Origin: Actinopolymorpha alba DSM 45243
Lineage (GTDB): Bacteria; Actinomycetota; Actinomycetes; Propionibacteriales; Actinopolymorphaceae
Assembly: GCF_000373925.1 (NCBI RefSeq)
Contig: NZ_KB892790.1
Coordinates: 62,436 to 126,435, forward strand
Length of the DNA stretch: 64,000 nt
Direction of reading: 5' to 3'
In this document: piece by piece, positions 1 to 6,366 of the stretch
Layout of the letters: each line of letters opens with the position of its first letter
Position numbering within the stretch: the first letter of the stretch is position 1
The notes under the pieces: model-generated
Databases searched by the model: none
What the model saw: only the letters and a program-made list of their open reading frames with translations
Told to the model about the DNA's origin: nothing
Made by a program: the position numbers and the translations under genes

Positions 1-96
1 ACCCTCGCGTCATACGCCACCACCCCAGCCCGCAACTCAGGCGAATACATCCGCGGCATGTTCGACACGAACCCATCCCTCCAGACAGTCAATTGA
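1..96 (+). CDS. C-terminal end of an unidentified gene cut by the window edge
   Basis: Frame 1 is open from the first base to a TGA at 94-96 and gives 31 residues ending in SLQTVN. Codon third positions are mostly G/C, as in the real genes here. The fragment contains GEYIRGMFDTNPS and nothing I can assign to a family. It could also be a chance open frame, because only 31 codons are visible. The next feature is on the other strand, so this would be the last gene of a rightward unit. Confidence 0.4.
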   Translation, partial: TLASYATTPARNSGEYIRGMFDTNPSLQTVN

Positions 97-220
97 CCCT
101 ACTTGGGTCCGTGTCCAGGACGCGCGGGGCACCTCAGCCGTTGCCCTGCGCCGTGTCGTGCGTCGGCCGATGCATTGTGCGGTAGTTGGGTGGGCATCGG
201 CGACGGTGGGGCATGCATGC

Positions 221-688
221 TCAGTTGTCAGCGGAGGCGCTTTCCGGGTCTTCGATGTACGCCAGGCTGCCTGTGCTGATCACGCGCTTGGCGTCGGCAT
301 AGGTGATCGTCAGCCGGGGCACCCTGCGCGCGATCCGCGCAACGGCAGCGCGGTGCCATGATGCCGGGAACGGGATCGTGGGGTGCGACGACCATCGTCT
401 GGCCCAGCGAGCGAGGTGAAAGTCGGCGTCGTCGTGGAAGGTGACAATGTTCGGCTCTGGCACGCGGCTAAGTTGCTGGACGTATTCCGCGATGAATGCA
501 GCGGTCCGCTGCGTCAGGTCCTCGATTGCTATTCGCACGCTGCCTGGGATTGGGGCGTGCCCACGCTCCCATGCCCGCACGGTGCGCCGGTTCACGCAGA
601 GGTATGCGGCGAGCCAGTCCTCGGTCAGGCCGAGAGGCTCTCGGAGAACTCGAAGCCCCACAGGAGTCATGTGCCTATTACCAGGCAT
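221..688 (-). CDS. Helix-turn-helix protein, YdiL/Aca2-like N-terminus
   Basis: The product is 155 residues from the ATG at 688, or 149 from the ATG at 670 (MTPVGLRVLRE); neither has a clear ribosome site. The N-terminal half reads as a helix-turn-helix: LRVLREPLGLTEDWLAAYL, then RRTVRAWERGHAPIP. This resembles the YdiL/DUF1870 and Aca2-type DNA-binding fold. The C-terminal half is rich in Arg and aromatic residues and has no motif I know. It is probably a transcriptional regulator. A 13-bp perfect palindrome lies only 4 bases upstream of the longer start, as expected for an autoregulated gene. The target is unknown. Confidence 0.65.
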   Translation of the reverse strand: MPGNRHMTPVGLRVLREPLGLTEDWLAAYLCVNRRTVRAWERGHAPIPGSVRIAIEDLTQRTAAFIAEYVQQLSRVPEPNIVTFHDDADFHLARWARRWSSHPTIPFPASWHRAAVARIARRVPRLTITYADAKRVISTGSLAYIEDPESASADN

Positions 689-692
689 TGGT

Positions 693-705
693 GCTGAGTC
701 TCAGC
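693..705. promoter_or_regulatory. Perfect 13-bp palindrome, candidate operator of the HTH gene
   Basis: GCTGAGTCTCAGC has 6-bp arms around one central base and lies directly upstream of the leftward HTH gene that starts at 688. HTH regulators of this type commonly repress their own promoter through such a site. The role is inferred from position and symmetry only. Confidence 0.35.
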
Positions 706-1091
706 ATCGCCCGCCGTCTGCTTCTTGAACACGGTGTCTCCTCCGCCGAGAAGGGTCAGAACGTTCGACGCCAACGAACAGTGGACCGATTCGTACGTGC
801 ATGGCACCCCAAGGGGCGGCCGCGATCACGGTGATGCGGGCAGCCCGGCCTTGCGTCAAATCGCCTTACCTCATGACCATCACGCGATATCGCTAAACGG
901 GGCGTGAGCCGTCAGGTCTGGCTGGGCTCTCCCATCCACGTTCACAACGTGGGCGAGGTCTGCTCCGGGCGCAGACCGTCGATCGCGCGGTCTCTAGGCG
1001 GTGTTTCTTGGATCATGGAACGGGGTCGCCTCCTGGGTCGGGTGTGGGTCGGTCAGTTTCCGACGCACGGGGATAGGGGGAGGTGAATGAT
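706..1091. other. Gene-free spacer
   Basis: About 390 bases lie between the HTH gene and the acyltransferase. Short open frames exist on the plus strand, but none has a family resemblance or a ribosome site. I see no repeat or hairpin with a T-run. The right end must hold the promoter and a purine-rich ribosome site (GGGGGAGG, 1076-1083) for the acyltransferase. Confidence 0.5.
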
Positions 1092-2210
1092 GTGGAGATG
1101 CAAACGGGGGAACGTGGCCGAATTGCTGCGCTCGATGGGTTGCGCGGTCTGTGCGCGCTCATTGTGGTCATTACTCATACGGCGCTACTCAACCCGCAAC
1201 TGGCGGCCGGCTACCTGCCCAACCCTCCGGCCAGCCATGGGTGGGCCTGGTGGATGATCCACACACCGCTGCACCTGTTCTGGACCGGCGGCGATGCGGT
1301 CCACGTGTTCTTCGTGCTGTCTGGGTTCGTGCTCACCCTGCCGTTCGTCAGCGCCACTCCGTCATGGCGCGCCTACTACCCACGTCGGCTGGTGCGGCTC
1401 TACGTACCGGTGTGGGGGGCACTGGTGTTTGCGCTGCTCGTCATGGCAATGATTCCTCGCGTCCATCAGACGGAGTCGCGGTGGGTGAACGTCCAGGCCG
1501 TACACCCCACCTGGGCCAGCATGCTCAAAGACGCCACCTTGACGAGGCCCACCGCCCTGGACTCGCCGCTGTGGTCCCTTAAATGGGAGGTGGTGTTCTC
1601 GCTGCTGCTCCCCGCCTACCTAGCGGTAGCCAAGGGCCTGAGACGGGTCGGCTTGTTCGGCCTGGTGGTGCCGGCCGTTCTGGTCCTGGCGGGCACAGTG
1701 ACTGGTTCGGCGGCCCTGCTGTACCTACCGATGTTCGCGGTCGGGGTACTGATGGCCACCAACCTGCACTCCCTGCGCGCAATGGCCGCCAGGCTCGACA
1801 GGTGGTGGCCACTGGTCGCAGTGGCCGGCGGTGGAATTCTGGTGGGCCGCTGGTGGCTCCCGTTGGGCGTTGCCGACGTCCTGATGTCCGTGGTTAGCGC
1901 CGGTGTCGTGGTGCTCTTGTTCCTCGCCTGGGCACCCGCGCGGACGGTCGGGGAGCACCGGGTGTCTCAATGGGTCGGGCGCCGGTCGTTCAGCCTCTAC
2001 CTCATACACGTGCCGATTGTGTTGGCGGCGGTGCGGTTGCCCGGCTGGGGTCCGGCAGTCGCCTTCCCGGCGTCCCTGCTGGTGGCTGCTGTGTTCTACC
2101 GGTTGGTCGAAAGACCGGCACTGCGGTTCGCCAACCATCTCGGGCGCCGCATCGGCGCGAACCGGCTCACCGCGCCCGCTGCGGTGCCCGAGACCGTAAG
2201 CCGGCGATAA
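1092..2210 (+). CDS. Acyltransferase 3 family membrane protein (OafA/YrhL-like)
   Basis: This integral membrane protein of about 372 residues belongs to the family that transfers acyl groups, often acetyl, from acyl-CoA or a membrane donor to sugars and other surface polymers. The N-terminus RIAALDGLRGLCALIVVITH is the typical acyltransferase-3 opening with its conserved arginine and membrane histidine. VFFVLSGFVLTLPF and SFSLYLIHVPIV are further family signatures. I count about ten hydrophobic segments. GTG 1092 is chosen because GGGGGAGG sits 8 bases upstream; the in-frame GTG at 1083 touches that site and the ATG at 1098 is slightly far. It stands alone, so the acylated substrate cannot be inferred. 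It may modify cell-wall polysaccharide or a glycoside. Confidence 0.85.
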   Translation: MEMQTGERGRIAALDGLRGLCALIVVITHTALLNPQLAAGYLPNPPASHGWAWWMIHTPLHLFWTGGDAVHVFFVLSGFVLTLPFVSATPSWRAYYPRRLVRLYVPVWGALVFALLVMAMIPRVHQTESRWVNVQAVHPTWASMLKDATLTRPTALDSPLWSLKWEVVFSLLLPAYLAVAKGLRRVGLFGLVVPAVLVLAGTVTGSAALLYLPMFAVGVLMATNLHSLRAMAARLDRWWPLVAVAGGGILVGRWWLPLGVADVLMSVVSAGVVVLLFLAWAPARTVGEHRVSQWVGRRSFSLYLIHVPIVLAAVRLPGWGPAVAFPASLLVAAVFYRLVERPALRFANHLGRRIGANRLTAPAAVPETVSRR

Positions 2211-2269
2211 TGCCGCGAAACTCTTGGCTCCCTTTACTACGCAAGCCGCGAGGACGAGTTGGACCTATG

Positions 2270-2938
2270 TCAATGGTTCATGAGGCGGCTGGTGAAGCCG
2301 GCGGCGCACAGCCGGTTGTACGCATCGAGTACCTCGTCCGGCATGTCCTGGCTGATGGCAAGGCCGCGCTTGGGAAGCTCGAAGATGCGTTGTGTGTCGC
2401 CCACGATGCGGTCGACGACCCGCTTGGTGTCACCGATGGCGTTGAGGTAGTCAGCCAGCGGAAGTTCCTGGGAGGCGCATTGGACGTTGACGGTGGGCCA
2501 GAGCTTCCGGAACATCGCCCACGATCGACGAAGCTGGTATGGCCGCGAGATCAGGGTGACTAGGTCAACAGACAACCCGTGTGCTTCGAGGAGCTTCCGC
2601 GAGTACTCGATGTTCTGCGCCGTGTCGACGGCCTGGGGCTCAACGATGATCGCCTCGGCGGGGACACCAAGGGTGATGGCATGCTCGCGGTATTGGATGG
2701 CCTCCCCGCGTGGGAACCGGTCGATGGTTGTCGGGCTGTTGGCTCCGGTGAAGACGATCAGCGGGAAGATCCCCCGGTGGTAGAGGTCCGCCGCGCAGGT
2801 GGCGACTCCGAGGTCATGGCTTCCGAGGCCGATGGCGACCGACGAGGGGCGCGGGTCCTCGCGTACTTGGTGATAGTCCCAAAGGGTCTGCAGGTCGGCG
2901 TAGAGATCGTCAGTCAGGACAGGCGTCGCGGTCGTCAT
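2270..2938 (-). CDS. YdcF/DUF218-family protein
   Basis: The product has 222 residues. ATG 2938 is preceded by AGAGGAGCC at good spacing, so the longer upstream reading starting at 3025 is unlikely. The fold is the DUF218 (SanA/YdcF) Rossmann-like domain: GLGSHDLGVATCAADLY near the start, IVFTGAN, a middle GEAIQYREHAITLGVPAEAI segment and VTLISRPYQLRRS. Members of this family bind nucleotides or S-adenosylmethionine or act in envelope integrity, and their chemistry is mostly undefined. There is no signal peptide or membrane segment here, so this one is cytoplasmic. The gene is convergent with the acyltransferase and downstream of a GntR remnant. Confidence 0.75.
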   Translation of the reverse strand: MTTATPVLTDDLYADLQTLWDYHQVREDPRPSSVAIGLGSHDLGVATCAADLYHRGIFPLIVFTGANSPTTIDRFPRGEAIQYREHAITLGVPAEAIIVEPQAVDTAQNIEYSRKLLEAHGLSVDLVTLISRPYQLRRSWAMFRKLWPTVNVQCASQELPLADYLNAIGDTKRVVDRIVGDTQRIFELPKRGLAISQDMPDEVLDAYNRLCAAGFTSRLMNH

Positions 2939-2975
2939 GATGGCTCCTCTACCCGGGTTGCGGACCGCGTGCATG

Positions 2976-3146
2976 CTAGTCGGGAATCTTGAACGTGTAC
3001 GACCAGGCGAAGCGGCTCGCCGCATTCACCTCGCGCGCGAACTCGACGACCCGCCCCTCTGCGGTCCGGGTCCATCTACGCAGGACCATCACGGGCTCGC
3101 CGGCGGGAAGCTCAAGGACGTCTATCTCGTCGGATCCTCCTGGACT
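2976..3146 (-). pseudogene. Remnant of a GntR-family regulator (UTRA domain end)
   Basis: The leftward frame ends with ELPAGEPVMVLRRWTRT, then EGRVVEFAREVNAASRF and a short WSYTF tail. This is the usual C-terminal end of the UTRA ligand-binding domain of HutC-type GntR regulators. No N-terminal winged helix precedes it in any nearby frame, so about 180 residues are missing. It lies just upstream of the YdcF-like gene. I infer a decayed regulator left behind by rearrangement in this accessory region. Confidence 0.55.
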
Positions 3147-3377
3147 CAGATGTGCAGCTTGGCACGATCTGCGCCTTCCCTGCCATTCGATGCCCCCCGG
3201 CGCACTCTCCCTCCCCATGCGCGCGCCTTATACAGCGTCAGGAAATGCGATGTTGGCGTGTTGTGGACAAAGAGCGTGTGGTGGCAACTCTTCACAGGGT
3301 GGCCGGCGAAGTCGCTCAACTCGTCGCCGAACGTGACGGCGTAGCCGACGGCGCCGCACCTCATCGGGGAGGTTTCG

Positions 3378-3723
3378 GTGGGGATCACCTACAGCGATGC
3401 CGAGGCCCGCGTGTGCCGGCGTCTGGAGGCGAACCTGGCCATCAGCGAGCAGTGGGCCCAGAAGGTTCGTGACCGACTGGCCGACGAATTGGACAGGCAC
3501 GTAGAGCTGTCCTACGACACGATGCGCGGCTGGGGCGTCCACGCCCGCAACCCTCAGCTCCCCTTCGACACGGGGGTCACCGCCTATTGCACGGTCACCG
3601 ACGACGGGCGACGCCCGCTGGAGTTTCATCCGCTCGTTTGTCTGGAGCGTTCCGGGGCGGGACCTGGACGGCGTGATCGCCTACATGCGGCGCAACTTGC
3701 TTCCCGACCCGAAGGTCTTCTGA
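3378..3723 (+). CDS. Unknown small protein, apparent +1 frameshift near 3606
   Basis: GTG 3378 follows GGGGAGG at a good distance. The frame gives a charged, helix-rich protein (ARVCRRLEANLAISEQWAQK, then DELDRHVELSYDTM) through AYCTVTDDG. After about 3606 the coding signal moves to the next frame, which continues ARWSFIRSFVWSVPGRDLDG and stops at TGA 3721-3723. That stop overlaps the ATG of the next gene as TGATG, the arrangement of coupled genes. Dropping one G from the GGG at 3606-3608 joins the frames into about 115 residues. The family is unknown. The break is either a base-call error or a real mutation. Confidence 0.55.
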
Positions 3724-3986
3724 TGGCTGCCGCCATCCCGTTGCAGGTGACCCACGCTGACATCTCTGTCGCGGTGCTTTCGCGTGAGTACGGCACGACC
3801 CGCGTACGCGAGTTGGCCGAGGAACTCGAACGCACCCAACGCCCCAACCGGGCACGCCTGACGATCCGTTGGAGGCGGATCGTCCCCGTCCCCGCCCTGC
3901 GCGACGCCTGGTGCGTCTCCTGTGGCCGGCCGTGGATGTGCCCACACGCCCGCATGGCCGAGCTGGTGCTGAACCCACTCGCCTGA
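3723..3986 (+). CDS. Small protein with a C-terminal Cys/His cluster
   Basis: The product is 87 residues from ATG 3723, whose first base is the last base of the preceding gene's stop (TGATG), so translation is probably coupled. The N-terminal half is helical (DISVAVLSREYGTTRVREL). The C-terminal part has CVSCGRPWMCPHARM, a C-x2-C-x5-C-x-H pattern that could hold one zinc ion. No known family is recognised. Small zinc-binding proteins of this size are common in actinomycete mobile elements and plasmids, which fits the accessory character of this region. Confidence 0.55.
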   Translation: MAAAIPLQVTHADISVAVLSREYGTTRVRELAEELERTQRPNRARLTIRWRRIVPVPALRDAWCVSCGRPWMCPHARMAELVLNPLA

Positions 3987-4181
3987 CACGGGCCCCACGA
4001 ATGGATCGCCGCCCGCCTTCTCCCGCCGAGTCCCCTGTCAGGCTCGGGGCGTCCCGGGGGACGAGGCCGCCCCGCGCCTACAACACGAAGCCGCCCAGAC
4101 CCACCAAGGCGCCGGATCTGGGCTCAGCAACAACACACAGCCCGGATTGCGGCCGGGCCACACAGGAAGGACAGATCCAAA

Positions 4182-4247
4182 ATGTGCGAAAGCACCCCGG
4201 TAACGGAAGCTCCTCGTACCTCGTCGGGGTCGAGCAGGTCGAGGTAG
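4182..4247 (+). CDS. Possible 21-residue peptide
   Basis: ATG 4182 follows AGGAAGGA with 10 bases between, an unusually good ribosome site for such a short frame. The peptide begins MCESTPVTEAPRTSS and ends in an Arg/Ser tail, with TAG at 4245-4247. It has no hydrophobic segment and no recognisable leader motif. It could be a leader, a short regulatory peptide, or chance. There are no modification enzymes nearby to support a peptide-natural-product reading. Confidence 0.2.
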   Translation: MCESTPVTEAPRTSSGSSRSR

Positions 4248-4328
4248 CCGGCCGCTCGCTCTCAGCCGGCCATGGCGCTCTCGGTCAACCGGAGGCCAGC
4301 CGTGGCTGACCCATGTCACCCAGCTGAC

Positions 4329-4358
4329 GCGCCCCGGCCCCTGCACGGGTCGGGGCGC
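4329..4358. terminator. GC-rich hairpin
   Basis: An 8-bp perfect stem (GCGCCCCG / CGGGGCGC) encloses a 14-nt loop. It lacks a T-run, as many actinomycete terminators do. It lies downstream of the two rightward small genes and the possible 21-residue peptide, in a stretch without a convincing gene. Confidence 0.4.
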
Positions 4359-4398
4359 CTTAGCTTAGTGTCCGTGCACTGTAGCCAGATGCGTATGC

Positions 4399-4593
4399 AT
4401 GTCAGAACCGCGGCCATGGGTGGCGAACTGGGGCGCTACGAAGGGGACGGACGGTGATCGGCCGGACCTCGCGCGGCTGGCCGCAGCGGCGCATGACCTC
4501 ATGCTCGTCTGGGATCGGACTGGGAGCCAGCTCATAAGGCATGGTTCTGAGGCGTTGCGACGCTGGCATTGGTCCATGCAACCCGCGTCTTAG
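4399..4593 (+). CDS. Possible 64-residue hypothetical protein
   Basis: The frame from ATG 4399 has acceptable codon use and could form two helices (DLARLAAAAHDLMLVWDRT). It has no clear ribosome site and no family match I know. Its end overlaps the stop of the leftward STAS gene by four bases. Apart from this weak candidate, the possible peptide at 4182 and the hairpin, 3987-4590 holds nothing I can support. Confidence 0.25.
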   Translation: MSEPRPWVANWGATKGTDGDRPDLARLAAAAHDLMLVWDRTGSQLIRHGSEALRRWHWSMQPAS

Positions 4594-4991
4594 CCGCTGT
4601 GTGTGTTGTCAGGATCGCTCGTTGGGGGGACGGTGGGCTCCAGATTTGGGGCGCTGCCTAGCGTGGCGAGGGCGGTTTCGATGTCGGGGTAGACGGTGAT
4701 GGCCTCGCAGGGGTTGCCCTTCGGCATTGGCTCGGCGATGAGGCGGGGGCCGCAGAGTGTCAGGGGCCGATTGTGTAAGGCGAGGCGTGTGGCGGCGTCG
4801 AGGACAGCGGTTTCGCCCTCTGCGCTCCAGCCGTGTAGGTCGGTGAGGTCGAGGATGATGGGGCCGGTTCCGCGGGCGAGCGCCCAGCCGATTGCTCCAG
4901 CGAACTTGTCGATAGCACGCTCGCCGAGGTAGCCGGTGAGGCGGAGGACGGCGACGCCGCACCGAGCTTCGTGTTGCCATTCGAGGGTCAC
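4590..4991 (-). CDS. STAS-domain protein, anti-sigma-factor-antagonist type
   Basis: GTG 4991 gives about 133 residues and is preferred over GTG 4997 because AAGGAG lies 8 bases upstream and the start overlaps the previous stop as GTGA. The protein follows a STAS fold: CGVAVLRLTGYLGERAIDKF, then GPIILDLTDLHGWSAEGETA, then a helix and NRPLTLCGP. In antagonists the serine or threonine after the central strand is the phosphorylation site; here W-S-A-E-G occupies that place. No partner kinase or sigma factor is adjacent, so the partner is unknown. The C-terminus is a disordered Pro/Thr tail. It is coupled to the zinc-ribbon gene. Confidence 0.75.
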   Translation of the reverse strand: MTLEWQHEARCGVAVLRLTGYLGERAIDKFAGAIGWALARGTGPIILDLTDLHGWSAEGETAVLDAATRLALHNRPLTLCGPRLIAEPMPKGNPCEAITVYPDIETALATLGSAPNLEPTVPPTSDPDNTHSG

Positions 4992-5227
4992 GGGCACCGC
5001 TCCTTGCCGGTGTCGTTGTCCTGGTCTGTTGGTGGACGTGAGGGTCCGGCTGCCTGATTCGCGGGAAGTAGGCGGAAGGTCCCGCCTCCGTTGAACTGAA
5101 GGAGACGGGGGTGGCCGCAGCGGGGACAGCCGATGGCCGTGGCGTGGGCGGCTGGGCTGAACACTGCTCGGCAGGCGAGGCAGAGAAGTCGTACGGCGTT
5201 CGCGCCGAGGATCGGCGTCACTCGCAT
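4988..5227 (-). CDS. Small zinc-ribbon protein
   Basis: ATG 5227 follows AAGGGGG, so a longer reading from 5269 is unlikely; the product is 79 residues. It has two CXXC knuckles, CLACRAVFSP and CPRCGHPRLL, spaced as in a single zinc ribbon, followed by a disordered Asn/Asp/Pro tail. Such ribbons bind nucleic acid or protein and the role here is unknown. Its stop overlaps the STAS start by four bases (GTGA), so the two form one operon. It is divergent from the ArsR/redox operon, with overlapping palindromes between them. Confidence 0.65.
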   Translation of the reverse strand: MRVTPILGANAVRLLCLACRAVFSPAAHATAIGCPRCGHPRLLQFNGGGTFRLLPANQAAGPSRPPTDQDNDTGKERCP

Positions 5228-5248
5228 CTCTACCCCCTTAAGACCTAG

Positions 5249-5267
5249 CGCATATGCGAAGGTTCGC
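5249..5267. promoter_or_regulatory. Two overlapping palindromes in a divergent promoter, candidate ArsR site
   Basis: CGCATATGCG (5249-5258) overlaps GCGAAGGTTCGC (5256-5267). Both are perfect dyads in the spacer between the leftward zinc-ribbon gene and the rightward ArsR operon. ArsR/SmtB regulators bind such AT-centred dyads near their own promoters. No binding is proven, and the site is about 75 bases from the micro-ORF start. Confidence 0.4.
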
Positions 5268-5342
5268 AATTGCTATAGTACGCTTGACTGGCCGGCGCGC
5301 TTCGAGGGCCGTGCGGTGAACTGCTGTCGTGGAGGGTGTGCG

Positions 5343-5459
5343 GTGCGGATTGAGCTGTTCGTCCTCCTCACCGTCGCGTCCGCGGGCGGCGTGCGTTCAG
5401 GGGGCGAGGGTGCTTTGGTGCGCGCGGCAGGGGAGCGTCTGCGGGGGTGGTTGCGGTGA
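5343..5459 (+). CDS. 38-residue micro-protein coupled to the ArsR gene
   Basis: GTG 5343 follows GGAGGG with good spacing. The product has a short hydrophobic start (RIELFVLLTVASAG) and a basic helical end (RAAGERLRGWLR). Its TGA at 5457-5459 overlaps the ArsR GTG at 5456 as GTGA, the same coupling used by other gene pairs here. No family is recognised. It may be a real small membrane-associated peptide or only a leader that couples translation into arsR. Confidence 0.4.
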   Translation: MRIELFVLLTVASAGGVRSGGEGALVRAAGERLRGWLR

Positions 5460-5788
5460 CCGCGCCGCTGTATCAGTTGAAGGCTGAGTTCTTCAAGACG
5501 TTGGGGCATCCGGCCCGGATTCGGGTGTTGGAGCTGCTCAGTGAGCGTGAGCACTCGGTGGCGGAGATGCTGCCGGAGGTCGGTATCGAGCCGCCGAATC
5601 TGTCGCAGCAGTTGGCGGTGTTACGGCGGGCCAATCTGGTGGTGTCCCGCAAGGAAGGGTCGACGGCCTACTACCGGTTGACCAGTCCGCAGGTGGCTGA
5701 GCTGTTGGCGGTCGCGCGGGCGATCTTGACGGGCGTTCTGTCGGGTCAGATGGAGCTGCTGGAAGACCTGCGGGCAGCCGAGGCATAG
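5456..5788 (+). CDS. ArsR/SmtB-family repressor (Rv0081-like)
   Basis: The product is 110 residues from GTG 5456 (MTAPLYQLKAEFFKTLGHPA). The winged helix is complete: ARIRVLELLSEREHSVAEML, then NLSQQLAVLRRANLV as recognition helix, then SRKEGSTAYYRL as wing. The classic SmtB/ArsR metal cysteines are absent, so the signal is probably not As or Cd sensed through the alpha-3 site. Sequence style and position match M. tuberculosis Rv0081, a hub regulator of the hypoxic response that precedes a hydrogenase-like operon. By analogy it should control the six genes downstream and itself. GTG 5447 is an alternative start; the GTGA overlap favours 5456. Confidence 0.88.
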   Translation: MTAPLYQLKAEFFKTLGHPARIRVLELLSEREHSVAEMLPEVGIEPPNLSQQLAVLRRANLVVSRKEGSTAYYRLTSPQVAELLAVARAILTGVLSGQMELLEDLRAAEA

Positions 5789-5871
5789 GTCTCGACGAAC
5801 CGCTCCGTGTTGTGGGTGTGCTGGCACATCGGCGTGCCGACGGAACGTTGGGGTTGGCACTAGGGAGAGTC

Positions 5872-6366
5872 GTGGGCGTTGCCAGGGGTTTGCTGCGCCG
5901 GATCCGGGCGACAGGGCGGATTGCCGAGCCGGCGCCGGCCGCGGCGCCGGAAGGTCTGCCCGAGGGTGTGGGCGATCTGGCGGGCTCGGTGCAGGTTCGG
6001 CATGTCGATGCCGGGTCGTGCAATGGGTGCGAGATCGAGATCGGGCAGGCGTTCGGTCCGGTGTATGACGCCGAGCGGTATGGCGCGCGGCTGGTGGCCT
6101 CGCCCCGTCATGCTGATGCGCTGCTGGTGACTGGGCCGGTGACCCGCAACATGGCGGAGCCGTTGCGCCGTACCTATGAAGCGGTTCCGGGTCCGAAGCG
6201 GGTGGTCGCGGTCGGTGACTGTGCGCGGAACTGTGGTGTGTTCGCGGGTGCGTACGGCGTGGTGGGCGCGGTCGGCGATGTCGTACCCGTTGACGTCGAG
6301 GTGCCAGGCTGTCCGCCGCCACCGGACGCGATCGTCGCGGCGCTGCGGGGGTTGACCGGTCGATGA
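5872..6366 (+). CDS. Small (NuoB/HycG-like) Fe-S subunit of the hydrogenase-like complex
   Basis: This subunit would carry the N2-type [4Fe-4S] cluster that passes electrons between the large subunit and the membrane arm. From GTG 5872 (AGGGAG upstream) it has 164 residues; GTG 5812 would add 20. Cluster cysteines are visible: C50 and C53 in GSCNGCEIEIG, C117 in VGDCARNC and C147 in VPGCPPPP, the NuoB pattern. Length and position match Rv0082. The N-terminus is basic and not a Tat signal, so it is a cytoplasmic-face subunit. Its stop overlaps hyfB as ATGA. All cluster ligands are kept, in contrast to the large subunit, which has lost its metal ligands. Confidence 0.88.
   Translation: MGVARGLLRRIRATGRIAEPAPAAAPEGLPEGVGDLAGSVQVRHVDAGSCNGCEIEIGQAFGPVYDAERYGARLVASPRHADALLVTGPVTRNMAEPLRRTYEAVPGPKRVVAVGDCARNCGVFAGAYGVVGAVGDVVPVDVEVPGCPPPPDAIVAALRGLTGR

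Noticed and set aside
3146-3388. A leftward 80-residue frame upstream of the GntR/UTRA remnant
   Set aside because: It does not resemble the missing GntR N-terminus and overlaps the promoter side of the 3378 gene.
3606-3608. Programmed ribosomal frameshift in the 3378 gene
   Set aside because: No slippery heptamer or downstream pseudoknot stands out, and two unrelated genes in the window show the same homopolymer pattern.
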